Shown here: piece after piece, positions 8,400 through 17,758 of the stretch
How the letters are laid out: every line of letters begins with the position of its first letter
Position numbering within the stretch: position 1 is the stretch's first letter
Source of the DNA: Lachnospiraceae bacterium
GTDB lineage: Bacteria; Bacillota; Clostridia; Lachnospirales; Lachnospiraceae
Assembly (NCBI GenBank): GCA_024690205.1
Contig: JAILCX010000073.1
Span: 1 to 51,352, forward strand
Length of the DNA stretch: 51,352 bases
Direction of reading: 5' to 3'
The notes under the pieces: generated by a model
Databases searched by the model: none
Seen by the model: the letters and a program-made list of their open reading frames with translations, nothing else
Told to the model about the DNA's origin: nothing
Position numbers and translations under genes: made by a program

Positions 8400-9221
8400 T
8401 TAAAACCTCTTTATTGATTCGCGAACGAGTTTCTCAAATAAAGGAGCCGCATCACGACCTGCCTGCTGAACTTCCTCATGAGTCAAAGGTGTCGGAGATA
8501 TACCGGCTGCGAGGTTACATACGCATGAAATACCGCAGATTTTAAGACCCATGTGGTTTGCTGCAATGGCTTCAACAACCGTTGACATTCCGACAGCATC
8601 GGCACCGAGTGTTGCAAATGCCTTGATCTCTATGGGCGATTCAAAAGAAGGTCCGGTAGTTTGAAGATATACACCTTCCTTTAATGCGATACCGTTATCC
8701 TTTGCGGCACTTCTTATAATATCCTGAAGGTCTTTATCATATACGGATGACATATCGGGGAATCTTGTTCCGAGTTCATCAATATTGGGACCTATAAGTG
8801 GATTAGGCGCAAATGATGAAATGTGATCCGTTATGAGCATAAAATCACCGGCCTTGAAATCAGGATTTATACCGCCTGATGCATTGGTAAGGAAAAGGAT
8901 CTTTATACCCATAAGCTTCATAAGTCTTGTAGGCAGAACAACATCACTTATCGGATAGCCTTCATAAAAGTGTATTCTGCCCTTCATGCATACAACAGGA
9001 ACTTCATCAACATATCCGAAGATGAATTTTCCGGCATGTCCGGGAACCGTGGAAACGGGAAATCCCTTTATTGAAGAATATTCGATTTCAGAAACGACTT
9101 TCATGGAATCGGCATAATTACCAAGTCCTGATCCCAAAACAAGTCCTACTTTGGGTTCAAAAGGTATCTTATCCTTTATAGACTCAAAGCAGTCAGTAAG
9201 TTTCTTGTATACTTCGTTCAT
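8400..9221 (-). CDS. punA: Purine nucleoside phosphorylase
   Basis: This enzyme splits inosine, guanosine and their deoxy forms with phosphate to give base and (deoxy)ribose-1-phosphate. The trimeric PNP pattern is present: VGLVLGSGLGNYAD (phosphate loop), VPGHAGKF, MKGRIHFYEGY, LTNASGGINPDF, and the base-binding QTTGPSFESPIEIKA followed by GADAVGMSTV. I start at the ATG 9219-9221, which overlaps the tyrS stop (TGATG) and has GGTGG at the right distance. The TTG one codon upstream is less likely. This gives 273 residues, the family norm. Confidence 0.92.
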   Translation of the reverse strand: MNEVYKKLTDCFESIKDKIPFEPKVGLVLGSGLGNYADSMKVVSEIEYSSIKGFPVSTVPGHAGKFIFGYVDEVPVVCMKGRIHFYEGYPISDVVLPTRLMKLMGIKILFLTNASGGINPDFKAGDFMLITDHISSFAPNPLIGPNIDELGTRFPDMSSVYDKDLQDIIRSAAKDNGIALKEGVYLQTTGPSFESPIEIKAFATLGADAVGMSTVVEAIAANHMGLKICGISCVCNLAAGISPTPLTHEEVQQAGRDAAPLFEKLVRESIKRF

Positions 9222-10447
9222 CAAAGCACCACCTTTCTGAAGTTCTTCTTACCCTTTTTAACAATAAGTCCTTCGCCTTCAAAATCTTTCTTTTCAAAGG
9301 TCTTTTTAAAATCGGTTATCTTTTCATCATTAACGGCAACGCCGCCCTGCTCAACTGCTCTTCTGCCTTCTGATCTTGATGTAACAAGTCCGGATGAAAC
9401 CAAAAGTCCGCAGACATCGATAAGGCCGTTCTCATTAAAATCCTCATCCTCTAATGTGGCTGTAGGCATGTTTTCGGAAACTCCGCCTGCAAAGAGTTCT
9501 CTTGCGGAGTTCTGTGCTTTTTCGGCTTCTTCTTTGCCGTGTACAAGTTCGGTAAGCTCAAATGCAAGGATCTCTTTTGCCTTATTTAGCTCGGCACCCT
9601 CCCATTTTTCCATTTCGCGGATCTGATCTAGCGGAAGGAATGTAAGCATCTTAAGACACTTTATTACATCAGCATCACCGACGTTTCTCCAGTACTGATA
9701 GAACTCGAAAGGAGTTGTCTTTTCGGCATCTAACCATACGGCACCCTTTTGTGTCTTACCCATTTTTTTGCCTTCTGAATTGAGCAAAAGAGTTATGGTC
9801 ATAGCATAAGCATTTTTTCCAAGCTTTCTTCTTATGAGTTCGGTTCCTCCAAGCATATTTGACCACTGATCATCACCGCCGAACTGCATGTTGCAACCGT
9901 ATCTTTGGAAAAGCTCGTAGAAATCGTAACTCTGCATGAGCATATAGTTAAATTCAAGGAATGTAAGTCCTTTTTCCATTCTCTGCTTGTAGCATTCGGC
10001 ACGAAGCATGTTATTTACGGAAAAGTGAGGTCCTATATCCCTTATAAATTCAACATAATTAAGGTCAAGGAGCCAATCGGCATTATTGACCATCATGGCT
10101 TTACCTTCACCGAAATCGATGAATTTTTCCATCTGCTTTTTAAAACAATCACAGTTATGCTGGATCGTTTCTTTGGTAAGCACTTGCCTTAGATCTGATC
10201 TTCCTGAAGGATCTCCGATCATTCCGGTTCCGCCTCCCACAAGTGCAATAGGCTTGTTGCCTGCCATCTGAAGTCTTTTCATAAGGCAAAGTGCCATAAA
10301 GTGTCCTACATGAAGCGAATCAGCAGTGGGATCAAATCCTATGTAGAAAGTAGCTTTACCGTTATTGATAAGCTCTTTAATCTCTTCCTCGTCTGTCAGC
10401 TGGGCAAGCAGCCCTCTTTCTTTTAATTCGTCAAAAATAGTCATCAT
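9221..10447 (-). CDS. tyrS: Tyrosyl-tRNA synthetase
   Basis: This class I aminoacyl-tRNA synthetase charges tRNA-Tyr. At 408 residues it is normal length. HIGH appears as HVGH (46-49), the tyrosine pocket as [22 protein letters not shown], and KMSKS as KKMGKT (227-232), the usual TyrS variant. A C-terminal S4-like RNA-binding domain follows ([20 protein letters not shown]). AAGGAGATAT precedes two consecutive ATGs; either could be used, and the second (10444) has the more normal spacing. There is no leader with T-box features because the gene lies 13 bases after the VWA gene. Confidence 0.95.
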   Translation of the reverse strand: MMTIFDELKERGLLAQLTDEEEIKELINNGKATFYIGFDPTADSLHVGHFMALCLMKRLQMAGNKPIALVGGGTGMIGDPSGRSDLRQVLTKETIQHNCDCFKKQMEKFIDFGEGKAMMVNNADWLLDLNYVEFIRDIGPHFSVNNMLRAECYKQRMEKGLTFLEFNYMLMQSYDFYELFQRYGCNMQFGGDDQWSNMLGGTELIRRKLGKNAYAMTITLLLNSEGKKMGKTQKGAVWLDAEKTTPFEFYQYWRNVGDADVIKCLKMLTFLPLDQIREMEKWEGAELNKAKEILAFELTELVHGKEEAEKAQNSARELFAGGVSENMPTATLEDEDFNENGLIDVCGLLVSSGLVTSRSEGRRAVEQGGVAVNDEKITDFKKTFEKKDFEGEGLIVKKGKKNFRKVVL

Positions 10448-10460
10448 ATATCTCCTTGTA

Positions 10461-11669
10461 TCATTTATTTACCATTAATGTGTTCATAGCCTGATTAAGT
10501 CCCTTTACGGTAAGCTTGTACATAGGGAACATTTCCTTGACGGCAGTTTCGGCCTCACGCCACGGAGCGTGACCCGGAGCCATCTTTGGATTCATCCAGA
10601 CTATTTTTTTATAATGCCTCTTCATCAAAAGAAGCCACTCATAACCTGAAAGACCGTTATTCGGGCCTCTGTAATTACCGGTGTCGGAATAAAGCTCCTC
10701 GGGTGCCATAGCAGCATCACCGACTATGATCACCTTGTAATCGGAATCCAGGTTTCTGAACATCCATTCGGTCTCTATCCAGTCTCCGTTCTCACATTCG
10801 GGAGTCTTATAAAGATGAGAATATATACAGTTATGAAAATAATATGTCTTTACATCTTTATAATGATTTGAGCGATGTACCGACTGGAACAATTCATTGA
10901 GTAAAGTGCTGTACGGAATCATGGTACCGCCGGAATCCATTAAAAGCAGAAGCTTGACCGCATTCTTACGAGGCTTTTCCATGACTATCTGTAAGCATCC
11001 ACCGTTATTACAGGTCTTATTTATTGTGCCGTCTATATCAAGTTCGGTCTTAGGGATATCAAGCTTCGTTGAAAACTGTCTGAGTTTTCTTAAAGCCATC
11101 TGGAACTGACGGTTATCTATTATACGGTCATCCCTGAAATCGGCATATTTTTTTGCTCCGATAACCTGAAATGCCGTCTGGTAACCGGTCGAACCGCCGA
11201 CCCTTATTCCGCCAGCGTTTCCGCCCATGTTACCGAAATACGTCTTTCCCATGGAACCGATCCAGAATGATCCGCCGTTATGCTCTGAATCCTGGTCCCG
11301 GAGTCTTTGTTTGAACTTGGCTTCAATATCATCTTTTTCAAGATCATGAAATAACCCGTCCTGCTCGTTCATTCGGTATCGGTCCTGCTCAGAGACCATA
11401 TCGACAAGCTCTGATTTATCAAGCCACCTCAGCATTGCCTTGGTGACTTCATTTTCTGACTTTATGCCTTTAAATGTTTCCTCAAAGGCTCTGTCAAATT
11501 TGTCATATTCAGTTTCAGACTTTATAAGTATCATCCTCGAAATATAGTAAAACTGCGTAAGGGATGAATTACAAAGTCCTTTATCAAGTGCTTCTATAAG
11601 GGACAGCCATTCTTTTAAGGTGATGTTCAATCCCTTAGCCTTGCATGTATAAAAGAATTTATTGAACAT
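10461..11669 (-). CDS. VWA-domain protein of the CoxE-like type
   Basis: This 402-residue protein has a C-terminal von Willebrand A fold. The metal-ion site is [15 protein letters not shown] (MIDAS Asp244-x-Gly-x-Thr), and the later [11 protein letters not shown] gives a further ligand loop. The N-terminal half is helical, with a Gly-rich connection ([19 protein letters not shown], about 145-163). Proteins of this kind pair with MoxR AAA+ ATPases and act in chaperone-like assembly or metal insertion; the client here is unknown. The start overlaps the MoxR gene end by 11 bases, so the two form a functional pair. Confidence 0.85.
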   Translation of the reverse strand: MFNKFFYTCKAKGLNITLKEWLSLIEALDKGLCNSSLTQFYYISRMILIKSETEYDKFDRAFEETFKGIKSENEVTKAMLRWLDKSELVDMVSEQDRYRMNEQDGLFHDLEKDDIEAKFKQRLRDQDSEHNGGSFWIGSMGKTYFGNMGGNAGGIRVGGSTGYQTAFQVIGAKKYADFRDDRIIDNRQFQMALRKLRQFSTKLDIPKTELDIDGTINKTCNNGGCLQIVMEKPRKNAVKLLLLMDSGGTMIPYSTLLNELFQSVHRSNHYKDVKTYYFHNCIYSHLYKTPECENGDWIETEWMFRNLDSDYKVIIVGDAAMAPEELYSDTGNYRGPNNGLSGYEWLLLMKRHYKKIVWMNPKMAPGHAPWREAETAVKEMFPMYKLTVKGLNQAMNTLMVNK

Positions 11670-12471
11670 TATTTTTTACTGTTTCAAGATCTTCGTCTTT
11701 TTTAACGATTACTCCGATAAACGGCAATTCTGTTTTGATCTTATCTATGCTGATCCCGTTTATCATAAGGGCATTTACCCAATCGATAAGTTCTGATGTT
11801 GAGGGTTTTTTCCTTATATCTTTTATGCTCCTAATACTGTAAAAGACATCCATCGCATTTTTAAGGAGGTTTTCTTCAACATTAGGATAATGTACTTTAA
11901 CTATCTCGCTCATCAGCTCTTCATCGGGGAAGTCTATATAATGGAATATGCATCTTCTTAAGAATGCATCGGGAAGTTCCTTTTCAGCGTTTGAAGTGAT
12001 GATCACTATAGGTCTGTGTTTAGCCTTTATGGTCTCCTTGGTTTCATGGATATAGAATTCCATCTGGTCAAGCTCCCATAAAAGGTCATTAGGGAACTCA
12101 AGATCTGCTTTATCTATCTCATCTATGAGCAAAATAACCTGATCATCTTCGGTAAATGCTTCGCCCAGCTTACCAAGCTTTATATAATGAGCGATATCAT
12201 CAACGCCCTCTTCGCCGAACTGACCGTCATAAAGCCTTTGTATCGTATCATACATATAAAGGCCGTCCTGAGCTTTGGTTGTTGACTTGATGTTCCAGAT
12301 TATTAGCTTTTTGCCAAGGCTCTTTGCAACTGCTTCAGCAAGCATGGTCTTTCCGGTTCCGGGCTCACCCTTTATAAGAAGAGGCTTTTGCAGAGCTATC
12401 GCAACATTAACTGCACTCATTAACTCTTCGGATGCTACATATTCCTGTGTTGAATTAAACTTTTCAGACAT
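11659..12471 (-). CDS. MoxR-type AAA+ ATPase
   Basis: This AAA+ ATPase of 270 residues has Walker A GEPGTGKT (about 35-42), Walker B VILLIDEIDKAD, sensor-1 PIVIITSNAEKELPDAFLRR with the arginine finger region, and the short helical C-terminal part of the MoxR group. It probably remodels a client together with the adjacent VWA protein. I start at ATG 12469-12471, which has GGTGG 6 bases upstream. A TTG four codons earlier is in frame but lacks a suitable ribosome site. The gene follows gpsA by about a dozen bases. Confidence 0.9.
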   Translation of the reverse strand: MSEKFNSTQEYVASEELMSAVNVAIALQKPLLIKGEPGTGKTMLAEAVAKSLGKKLIIWNIKSTTKAQDGLYMYDTIQRLYDGQFGEEGVDDIAHYIKLGKLGEAFTEDDQVILLIDEIDKADLEFPNDLLWELDQMEFYIHETKETIKAKHRPIVIITSNAEKELPDAFLRRCIFHYIDFPDEELMSEIVKVHYPNVEENLLKNAMDVFYSIRSIKDIRKKPSTSELIDWVNALMINGISIDKIKTELPFIGVIVKKDEDLETVKNNVQ

Positions 12472-12484
12472 ATTATCCACCAAT

Positions 12485-13522
12485 CTACCATGTTATTTCA
12501 GGGTTATTCTGGTAAAGGACCCTGATATCAAGATTTTCTACTTTCTTTTCACGTACCATAAGCTCATATACGGCTTCTTTGGGTGATGCACCTTCGAACA
12601 GTACTTTATTAACCTGTTCAATGATAGGCATCGTTACATTATGCTCCTTTGCAAGTTTTATGCCTGCCTTGGCTGCATAAACACCTTCAACTATCTGATT
12701 GACCTCTTTCATGGCTTCTTCGTAGCTCTTACCCTGACCTATGAGTATTCCGGCACGTCTGTTTCTTGAATGCATCGAAGCACATGTCACTATGAGGTCA
12801 CCTATTCCGCTAAGCCCGTAGAATGTCTCAAGACGGCCACCCATTACTATACCCAGTCTTGCTATCTCGGCCATTCCTCTGGTTATAAGAGCTGCTTTTG
12901 TGTTATCTCCGTATCCCAAACCGTCCGCTATACCTGCAGCGAGGGCAACGACATTTTTTAATGCGGCACCAAGTTCAATGCCTGTTACATCAGAACTTGT
13001 ATAAACCCTGAAAACATCAGACATAAAGATATTCTGAAGATATTCTGCAGTATCCTTTTTTGATGTTCCAACAACGATCGTCGTAGGTATCCCGGCCCCT
13101 ACCTCTTCTGCATGTGATGGCCCTGAAAGGACGCATACATCCGCATTTTTTATCTCATCTTTTATGACCTGTGAAAGAGACATCAAAGATGATTCTTCAA
13201 TACCTTTTGCAACATTAACGATGATCTGGTCATCTTTGATAAAAGGAGCCATATTTTTTGCCGTTGAACGAACAAAAGGCGAAGGAACGGCAAGAACTAT
13301 AACGTTCTTATCCGTAACCGCTTCTTTAAGATCGGATGTAAATACAGTCTTATCACTTAGTTTTACACCCGGGAGTTTTTCTTTTTGCACATGATGTTCA
13401 CGAAGCATATTGATCTCTGATTCAACACAGGACCAAACGGTAACATCATGTGAATTATTCTCAAGTAAATGAGCAAGAGCCGTTCCCCAGCTTCCTGCTC
13501 CTATAACCGAAACTATAGCCAT
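12485..13522 (-). CDS. gpsA: Glycerol-3-phosphate dehydrogenase (NAD(P)+)
   Basis: This enzyme reduces dihydroxyacetone phosphate to sn-glycerol-3-phosphate for phospholipid synthesis. N-terminal Rossmann motif GAGSWGTALA (8-17), substrate-binding ELGAALKNVVALAAGIADGLGYGDNTKAALITRG and GLSGIGDLIVTC are all present, cited here as family hallmarks. At 345 residues it is normal length. It lies directly upstream of the MoxR gene and 18 bases after plsY, which uses its product, a conserved lipid-synthesis neighbourhood (der-plsY-gpsA) in Firmicutes. Confidence 0.95.
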   Translation of the reverse strand: MAIVSVIGAGSWGTALAHLLENNSHDVTVWSCVESEINMLREHHVQKEKLPGVKLSDKTVFTSDLKEAVTDKNVIVLAVPSPFVRSTAKNMAPFIKDDQIIVNVAKGIEESSLMSLSQVIKDEIKNADVCVLSGPSHAEEVGAGIPTTIVVGTSKKDTAEYLQNIFMSDVFRVYTSSDVTGIELGAALKNVVALAAGIADGLGYGDNTKAALITRGMAEIARLGIVMGGRLETFYGLSGIGDLIVTCASMHSRNRRAGILIGQGKSYEEAMKEVNQIVEGVYAAKAGIKLAKEHNVTMPIIEQVNKVLFEGASPKEAVYELMVREKKVENLDIRVLYQNNPEITW

Positions 13523-13540
13523 CAGTTAAAGCCTCCGAAT

Positions 13541-14194
13541 CTATATTTCACTCTTCTTCGTAAGATAGGTCTTCTTTTCGGAATGAGTGAGAAGTCTTTT
13601 TATGTTAGATCTGTGCATAAATGTGGTAAGAGCAAACAATACCGCAGTAATGATGAGCATTTCGATAAATGTCGCCTTGTCACATTTAAAATAGTCATTA
13701 CCCAGTATAAGTTCCATTATGAATATATACGGGTAAACAAAAAGAGAACCCAATGATACATAATGAGTTATAAAAAATGTGCTGAAAAATACGATAAATC
13801 CGACAAGTACGAACCATGGATCAAAAGTAAACATCAATCCGGCCGTACAGGCGATACCTTTTCCGCCCTTAAACTGCATATAAAAAGGAAAGTTATGTCC
13901 AAGTATACAGCCCATACCGGTATAAAGCTTTATTAGATATCTAAAATTCTCATAATCCGGAATAAGCTTCTTCATGATAAATAGGCATAAAAGTATCGCG
14001 ATAACACACTTTAAGCAGTCTCCAAGGAACACCAAAAGCCCGGCTTTCCTGCCAAGAACTCTCATGGTATTTGTGGTACCGGCATTTCCCGATCCATGCT
14101 CTCTTATATCTATGCCGTTAATTTTCCCGATAACAAAAGCCGTCTGTATAAGTCCGAAAATATATCCTATCAGAAGGCAATATACACGAAACAT
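13541..14194 (-). CDS. plsY: Acyl-phosphate:glycerol-3-phosphate acyltransferase
   Basis: This integral membrane enzyme transfers an acyl group from acyl-phosphate to glycerol-3-phosphate, the first step of phospholipid synthesis. Its conserved cytoplasmic loops are visible: GSGNAGTTNTMRVLGRKAG (motif 1), GHNFPFYMQFKGGKGIA (motif 2, glycine-rich) and the later THYVSLGSL region. About five membrane helices; 217 residues. The ATG overlaps the der stop codon (TAATG), so it is coupled to der, and gpsA follows. Confidence 0.94.
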   Translation of the reverse strand: MFRVYCLLIGYIFGLIQTAFVIGKINGIDIREHGSGNAGTTNTMRVLGRKAGLLVFLGDCLKCVIAILLCLFIMKKLIPDYENFRYLIKLYTGMGCILGHNFPFYMQFKGGKGIACTAGLMFTFDPWFVLVGFIVFFSTFFITHYVSLGSLFVYPYIFIMELILGNDYFKCDKATFIEMLIITAVLFALTTFMHRSNIKRLLTHSEKKTYLTKKSEI

Positions 14195-15525
14195 TATTTT
14201 TCCTCTCCTCTTTCACGGATGATGAACTTTAATGGAGTTCCATCAAATCCGAAGCTGTCTCTTATCCGGTTTTCTATATATCTCGTATATGAAAAATGCA
14301 TCAGTTCCTTGTAATTTACAAAGATCACAAATGTGGGCGGCTTTATCGAAGCCTGGGTAATGTAAAAGAGCTTCAATCTCTTTCCTTTATCGGTAGGCGG
14401 CTGCTGCATAGCAACGGCTTCCGTCATGATCTCGTTAAGGACACCCGTCTGGACTCTCATTGAATGATTCTCGGCAACCGTATCTATAAGCTCATAAAGT
14501 TTTGATACTCTCTGTCCGCTTAAAGCAGATATAAAGGTGATCCGGGCATAGCCCATAAACGAAAGAACACTCTTTATCTTGTCCGAGAACTCATTAACCG
14601 TCTTATCGTTCTTTTCAACAGCGTCCCATTTATTTACGGCAATAATTACTGCCTTACCTCTGTCATGAGCAATACCTGCGATCTTTGCATCCTGCTCGGT
14701 AACGCCTTCGGTTGCATCTATCATCATTATGACAACATCGGCACGTTCGACTGCAGAAACTGTACGTACTATCATATATTTTTCAAGCTCTTCTTTGACG
14801 TTCTTTTTACGTCTCAAGCCTGCAGTATCGATAAAGATATAATCTTTGCCGTCGTGTTTTACGTAAGTATCCACGGCATCACGCGTGGTACCTGCTATAT
14901 CGGAAACTATAAGGCGGTTTTCACCGATAAGCCTGTTTATAAGCGATGATTTACCGGTATTGGGTTTACCTATTATCGCAACACGGATTGTATCATCATC
15001 ATCAGATTCATCTTCACTGGGAAAATCTGATACAACCTCATCAAGCAGATCACCGATTCCCAGCTGGTTTGATGCAGATATAGGATAAGGATCGCCTATC
15101 CCGAGATTATAAAACTCATAAACATCAGCTTCGTATTTACTGAAGTCATCAACTTTATTGACAACAAGCAGTACCTTCTTTTTAGAGCGCCTTAATATAT
15201 CGGCGACCTTTGAATCCGAATCCGTAAGTCCCTGCTTTACATCAACCATGAAAAGGATCACATCGGCCGTATCTATGGCTATCTGTGCCTGCTCACGCAT
15301 CTGTGAAAGAATGATATCCGATGAATCGGGTTCTATTCCGCCTGTATCTATCAATGTGAAATTGTAGTTTAACCATGTGCAGTCGGCGTAGATCCTGTCA
15401 CGTGTTATACCGGGTGTATCCTTGACTATGGATATCCTCGATCCGGCAAGTGCATTAAAGAGTGTAGACTTGCCTACGTTAGGTCTTCCGACAACAGCAA
15501 CGATCGGTTTTCCTTTTTTGCCCAT
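14194..15525 (-). CDS. der: Ribosome-assembly GTPase Der (EngA)
   Basis: This protein has two tandem GTPase domains plus a KH-like C-terminal domain and acts in 50S subunit assembly. First G1 motif GRPNVGKST follows the initiating [12 protein letters not shown]; the second is GKPNTGKSS near the middle. DTPGITRD and DTAGLRRK are the G3 regions, and NKVD and NKWD the G4 motifs. I choose ATG 15523-15525 (MGKKGKP), because family proteins begin just before the first G1 motif. An in-frame ATG at 15550-15552 would add nine unusual residues. With the shorter start it has 443 residues. It is the first gene of the long minus-strand run and is divergent from prs. Confidence 0.93.
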   Translation of the reverse strand: MGKKGKPIVAVVGRPNVGKSTLFNALAGSRISIVKDTPGITRDRIYADCTWLNYNFTLIDTGGIEPDSSDIILSQMREQAQIAIDTADVILFMVDVKQGLTDSDSKVADILRRSKKKVLLVVNKVDDFSKYEADVYEFYNLGIGDPYPISASNQLGIGDLLDEVVSDFPSEDESDDDDTIRVAIIGKPNTGKSSLINRLIGENRLIVSDIAGTTRDAVDTYVKHDGKDYIFIDTAGLRRKKNVKEELEKYMIVRTVSAVERADVVIMMIDATEGVTEQDAKIAGIAHDRGKAVIIAVNKWDAVEKNDKTVNEFSDKIKSVLSFMGYARITFISALSGQRVSKLYELIDTVAENHSMRVQTGVLNEIMTEAVAMQQPPTDKGKRLKLFYITQASIKPPTFVIFVNYKELMHFSYTRYIENRIRDSFGFDGTPLKFIIRERGEEK

Positions 15526-15574
15526 ACATAAAAATTTTACCTTTGAAATCATTAATTGTAAAGGATTATCCTAC

Positions 15575-15603
15575 TTGACTCGATGCTTATCCTTGTATAA
15601 AAT
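15575..15603 (+). promoter_or_regulatory. Candidate sigma-A promoter of prs
   Basis: TTGACT (15575-15580), a 17-base spacer, then TAAAAT (15598-15603). The prs ATG is only 8 bases beyond the -10 box, so a transcript from here would have almost no leader and would lose its AGGTG ribosome site. A weaker alternative is TTGAAA (15543) with TATCCT (15567), which would give a normal leader. Confidence 0.4.
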
Positions 15604-15610
15604 TAGGTGC

Positions 15611-16816
15611 ATGGCAAACACTATTGAACTTGAAAATGTAATACCCGTTGCACCGCTAAAACTCATCGTTCTTGAATCGGCCCAAAGTCTTGGTGAAAGC
15701 ATCAACAAATATCTTGTACAGTTTCGCAAAGATGCCAAAAACAAGGTAAAGAACGATCCCGCGTTTAACGGTTATTCAACCGAGAATTTTATTCTTGATT
15801 CAACGTGTTGCAGATTCGGTTCCGGTGAGGGAAAAGCCATAATAAACGAATCCGTAAGAGGTGCCGATCTCTATATTTTGGTTGATGTATGCAATCACAG
15901 CATTACATACAAAATGAACGGGTTTTTAAATCATAAATCACCTGATGATCATTTTCAGGATCTTAAAAGGATCATTTCCGCTGTCGACGGAAAAGCCCAC
16001 AGGATAAATATAATAATGCCCTTCCTTTATGAAGGCAGACAACATAAACGTATAGGCCGCGAATCGTTAGACTGCGCTTATGCGATCGAAGAACTTGCGA
16101 ATATGGGTATCGACAATATAATCACCATAGACGCTCATGACCCTAAGGTTCAGAACGCTTCTCCTTTGACGGGATTTGATAATTTCACGCCTCCTTATCA
16201 GTTCATAAGAGCTTTGCTTAAGACTGAAAGCGATATGATAATCGATAAGCAGCACATGATAGTGATATCTCCCGATGAAGGTGCTCTGGACAGAGCCGTT
16301 TATTTTGCCAATGTACTTGGCGTTAATACCGGTATGTTCTATAAAAGAAGGGATTATTCAAGGATCATAGACGGAAAAAATCCCATTGTTGCGCATGAAT
16401 TCCTCGGTGAGGAAATAGACGGTAAAGACGTTATCATTATCGATGACATGATCTCTTCAGGCGGATCGATGATCGATACTGCAAGACAGTTAAAGGAAAT
16501 GAACGCAAGAAAAGTATATATCTGCTGTACTTTCGGTCTTTTCACGGATGGAATGAAGAAATTCGACGAATCCTATGAAAAAGGATATTTCGACAAGATC
16601 GTCACCACCAATCTGACGTATCGTATTCCCGAATTGCTCGAAAGACCTTATTATGTCGAAGCCGATATGTCAAAATTCCTTGCAACGATAATAGATTTCA
16701 TGAATCACGACGTATCCATGTCAAATGTTTACGAACCCACAGACAAGATACGCCGCATCCTTGAAGTATATAATAATCGCGAAACTCTTTTGGATGAATA
16801 TAATTCCAAAGAATAA
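15611..16816 (+). CDS. prs: Ribose-phosphate pyrophosphokinase (long form)
   Basis: This enzyme makes PRPP from ribose-5-phosphate and ATP for purine, pyrimidine, NAD, His and Trp synthesis. The PRPP-binding motif DVIIIDDMISSGGSMIDTA is conserved near residue 275, and the N-terminal domain carries ILVDVCNHS and IDAHDPKVQN regions in the positions expected for a Prs. At 401 residues it is longer than the classical form (about 315) and fits the long Prs type found in Lachnospiraceae and relatives. I use the ATG at 15611, which gives the family N-terminus ELENVIPVAPL. It is alone on this strand and convergent with the nucleoside importer genes (3-base gap). Confidence 0.92.
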   Translation: MANTIELENVIPVAPLKLIVLESAQSLGESINKYLVQFRKDAKNKVKNDPAFNGYSTENFILDSTCCRFGSGEGKAIINESVRGADLYILVDVCNHSITYKMNGFLNHKSPDDHFQDLKRIISAVDGKAHRINIIMPFLYEGRQHKRIGRESLDCAYAIEELANMGIDNIITIDAHDPKVQNASPLTGFDNFTPPYQFIRALLKTESDMIIDKQHMIVISPDEGALDRAVYFANVLGVNTGMFYKRRDYSRIIDGKNPIVAHEFLGEEIDGKDVIIIDDMISSGGSMIDTARQLKEMNARKVYICCTFGLFTDGMKKFDESYEKGYFDKIVTTNLTYRIPELLERPYYVEADMSKFLATIIDFMNHDVSMSNVYEPTDKIRRILEVYNNRETLLDEYNSKE

Positions 16817-16819
16817 ATC

Positions 16820-17758
16820 TTATCTCTTACCCTTTTCGTAGGGTATACCCTCAGCTTTGGGTGCTCTTGAATTTCCCGATGTTAAAGCAAGAATTATGAG
16901 CGATATGATGTAAGGCATCATATTGTATATTGTCGAGCTCAGATTCAGGCTTGTTAAGAAATCCAGTCCGGAATAAACGTTGGAAAGTGCCCTGAAGCAT
17001 CCGAAAAGCAATGCTGCAAGTGCAATCCTGTGCGGTTTCCACTGTCCGAATATCATAACGGCAAGAGCAAGGAAACCAAATCCTGCAACTCCGTTTTCAA
17101 ATTTCCATTCAGAAACACCGGCGGTAATATAGGCTATTCCTCCGATACCTCCAAGGATACCTGAGATCAATACTCCCTTAAGGCGCATGGTATAAACATT
17201 GATACCGACAGAGTCTGCGGCCTGAGGATGCTCTCCGCAAGCCATAAGCCTCAATCCAAACCTTGTCTTATAAAGAAGTATGTATGATACCACCAAAAGG
17301 ATAAAGGTGATGATCATAAAATGATTCAATCTGAAATCTCCAACGCTAAAAACCAGAGCTTTCTTTCCCTGGATATACTGGACATTACTTGAAACATCAT
17401 CAGGATTATTGGAGATGTTTATGGCTTTAACTATAACCGTTGCCAAAGCGGTACCAAGAATGTTCATTGCAGTTCCGATGATCGTCTGATCTGACTTAAA
17501 GTATATGCAGGCAACCGCAAGTAGCATTGAATAGATCATCCCGCATATTGCAGCAGCTAATACCGTAGCGATAATGATAACAACGGCAGGGAAATCTCCG
17601 AGAGCTTTAAGAGTTAAAGCACCACCCATCGCACCGATGACCATGATACCTTCAAGTCCGAGGTTTATGATACCCGAGTGTTCCGAAAAACATCCGCCCA
17701 AAGCTACAAGTATTAAAACGGAAGCATAAAGAAGTGTGTACTGGATAAGTAAAGTCAT
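16820..17758 (-). CDS. Nucleoside ABC transporter permease (BMP type, NupQ-like)
   Basis: This 312-residue inner-membrane permease has 8-9 predicted helices. EHSGIINLGLEGIMVIGAMG and the ICGMIYSMLLAVACIYFKSDQTIIGTA region match permeases of the ribose/nucleoside (BMP-type) family such as NupQ. It pairs with the second permease upstream; the two coding regions overlap as TAATG. The complex probably imports purine or pyrimidine nucleosides. The gene ends 3 bases before the convergent prs, with no terminator between them. Confidence 0.9.
   Translation of the reverse strand: MTLLIQYTLLYASVLILVALGGCFSEHSGIINLGLEGIMVIGAMGGALTLKALGDFPAVVIIIATVLAAAICGMIYSMLLAVACIYFKSDQTIIGTAMNILGTALATVIVKAINISNNPDDVSSNVQYIQGKKALVFSVGDFRLNHFMIITFILLVVSYILLYKTRFGLRLMACGEHPQAADSVGINVYTMRLKGVLISGILGGIGGIAYITAGVSEWKFENGVAGFGFLALAVMIFGQWKPHRIALAALLFGCFRALSNVYSGLDFLTSLNLSSTIYNMMPYIISLIILALTSGNSRAPKAEGIPYEKGKR

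Noticed and set aside
10448-10460. T-box leader for tyrS
   Set aside because: Only 13 bases separate tyrS from the upstream VWA gene, too few for a T-box, and no T-box sequence was seen.
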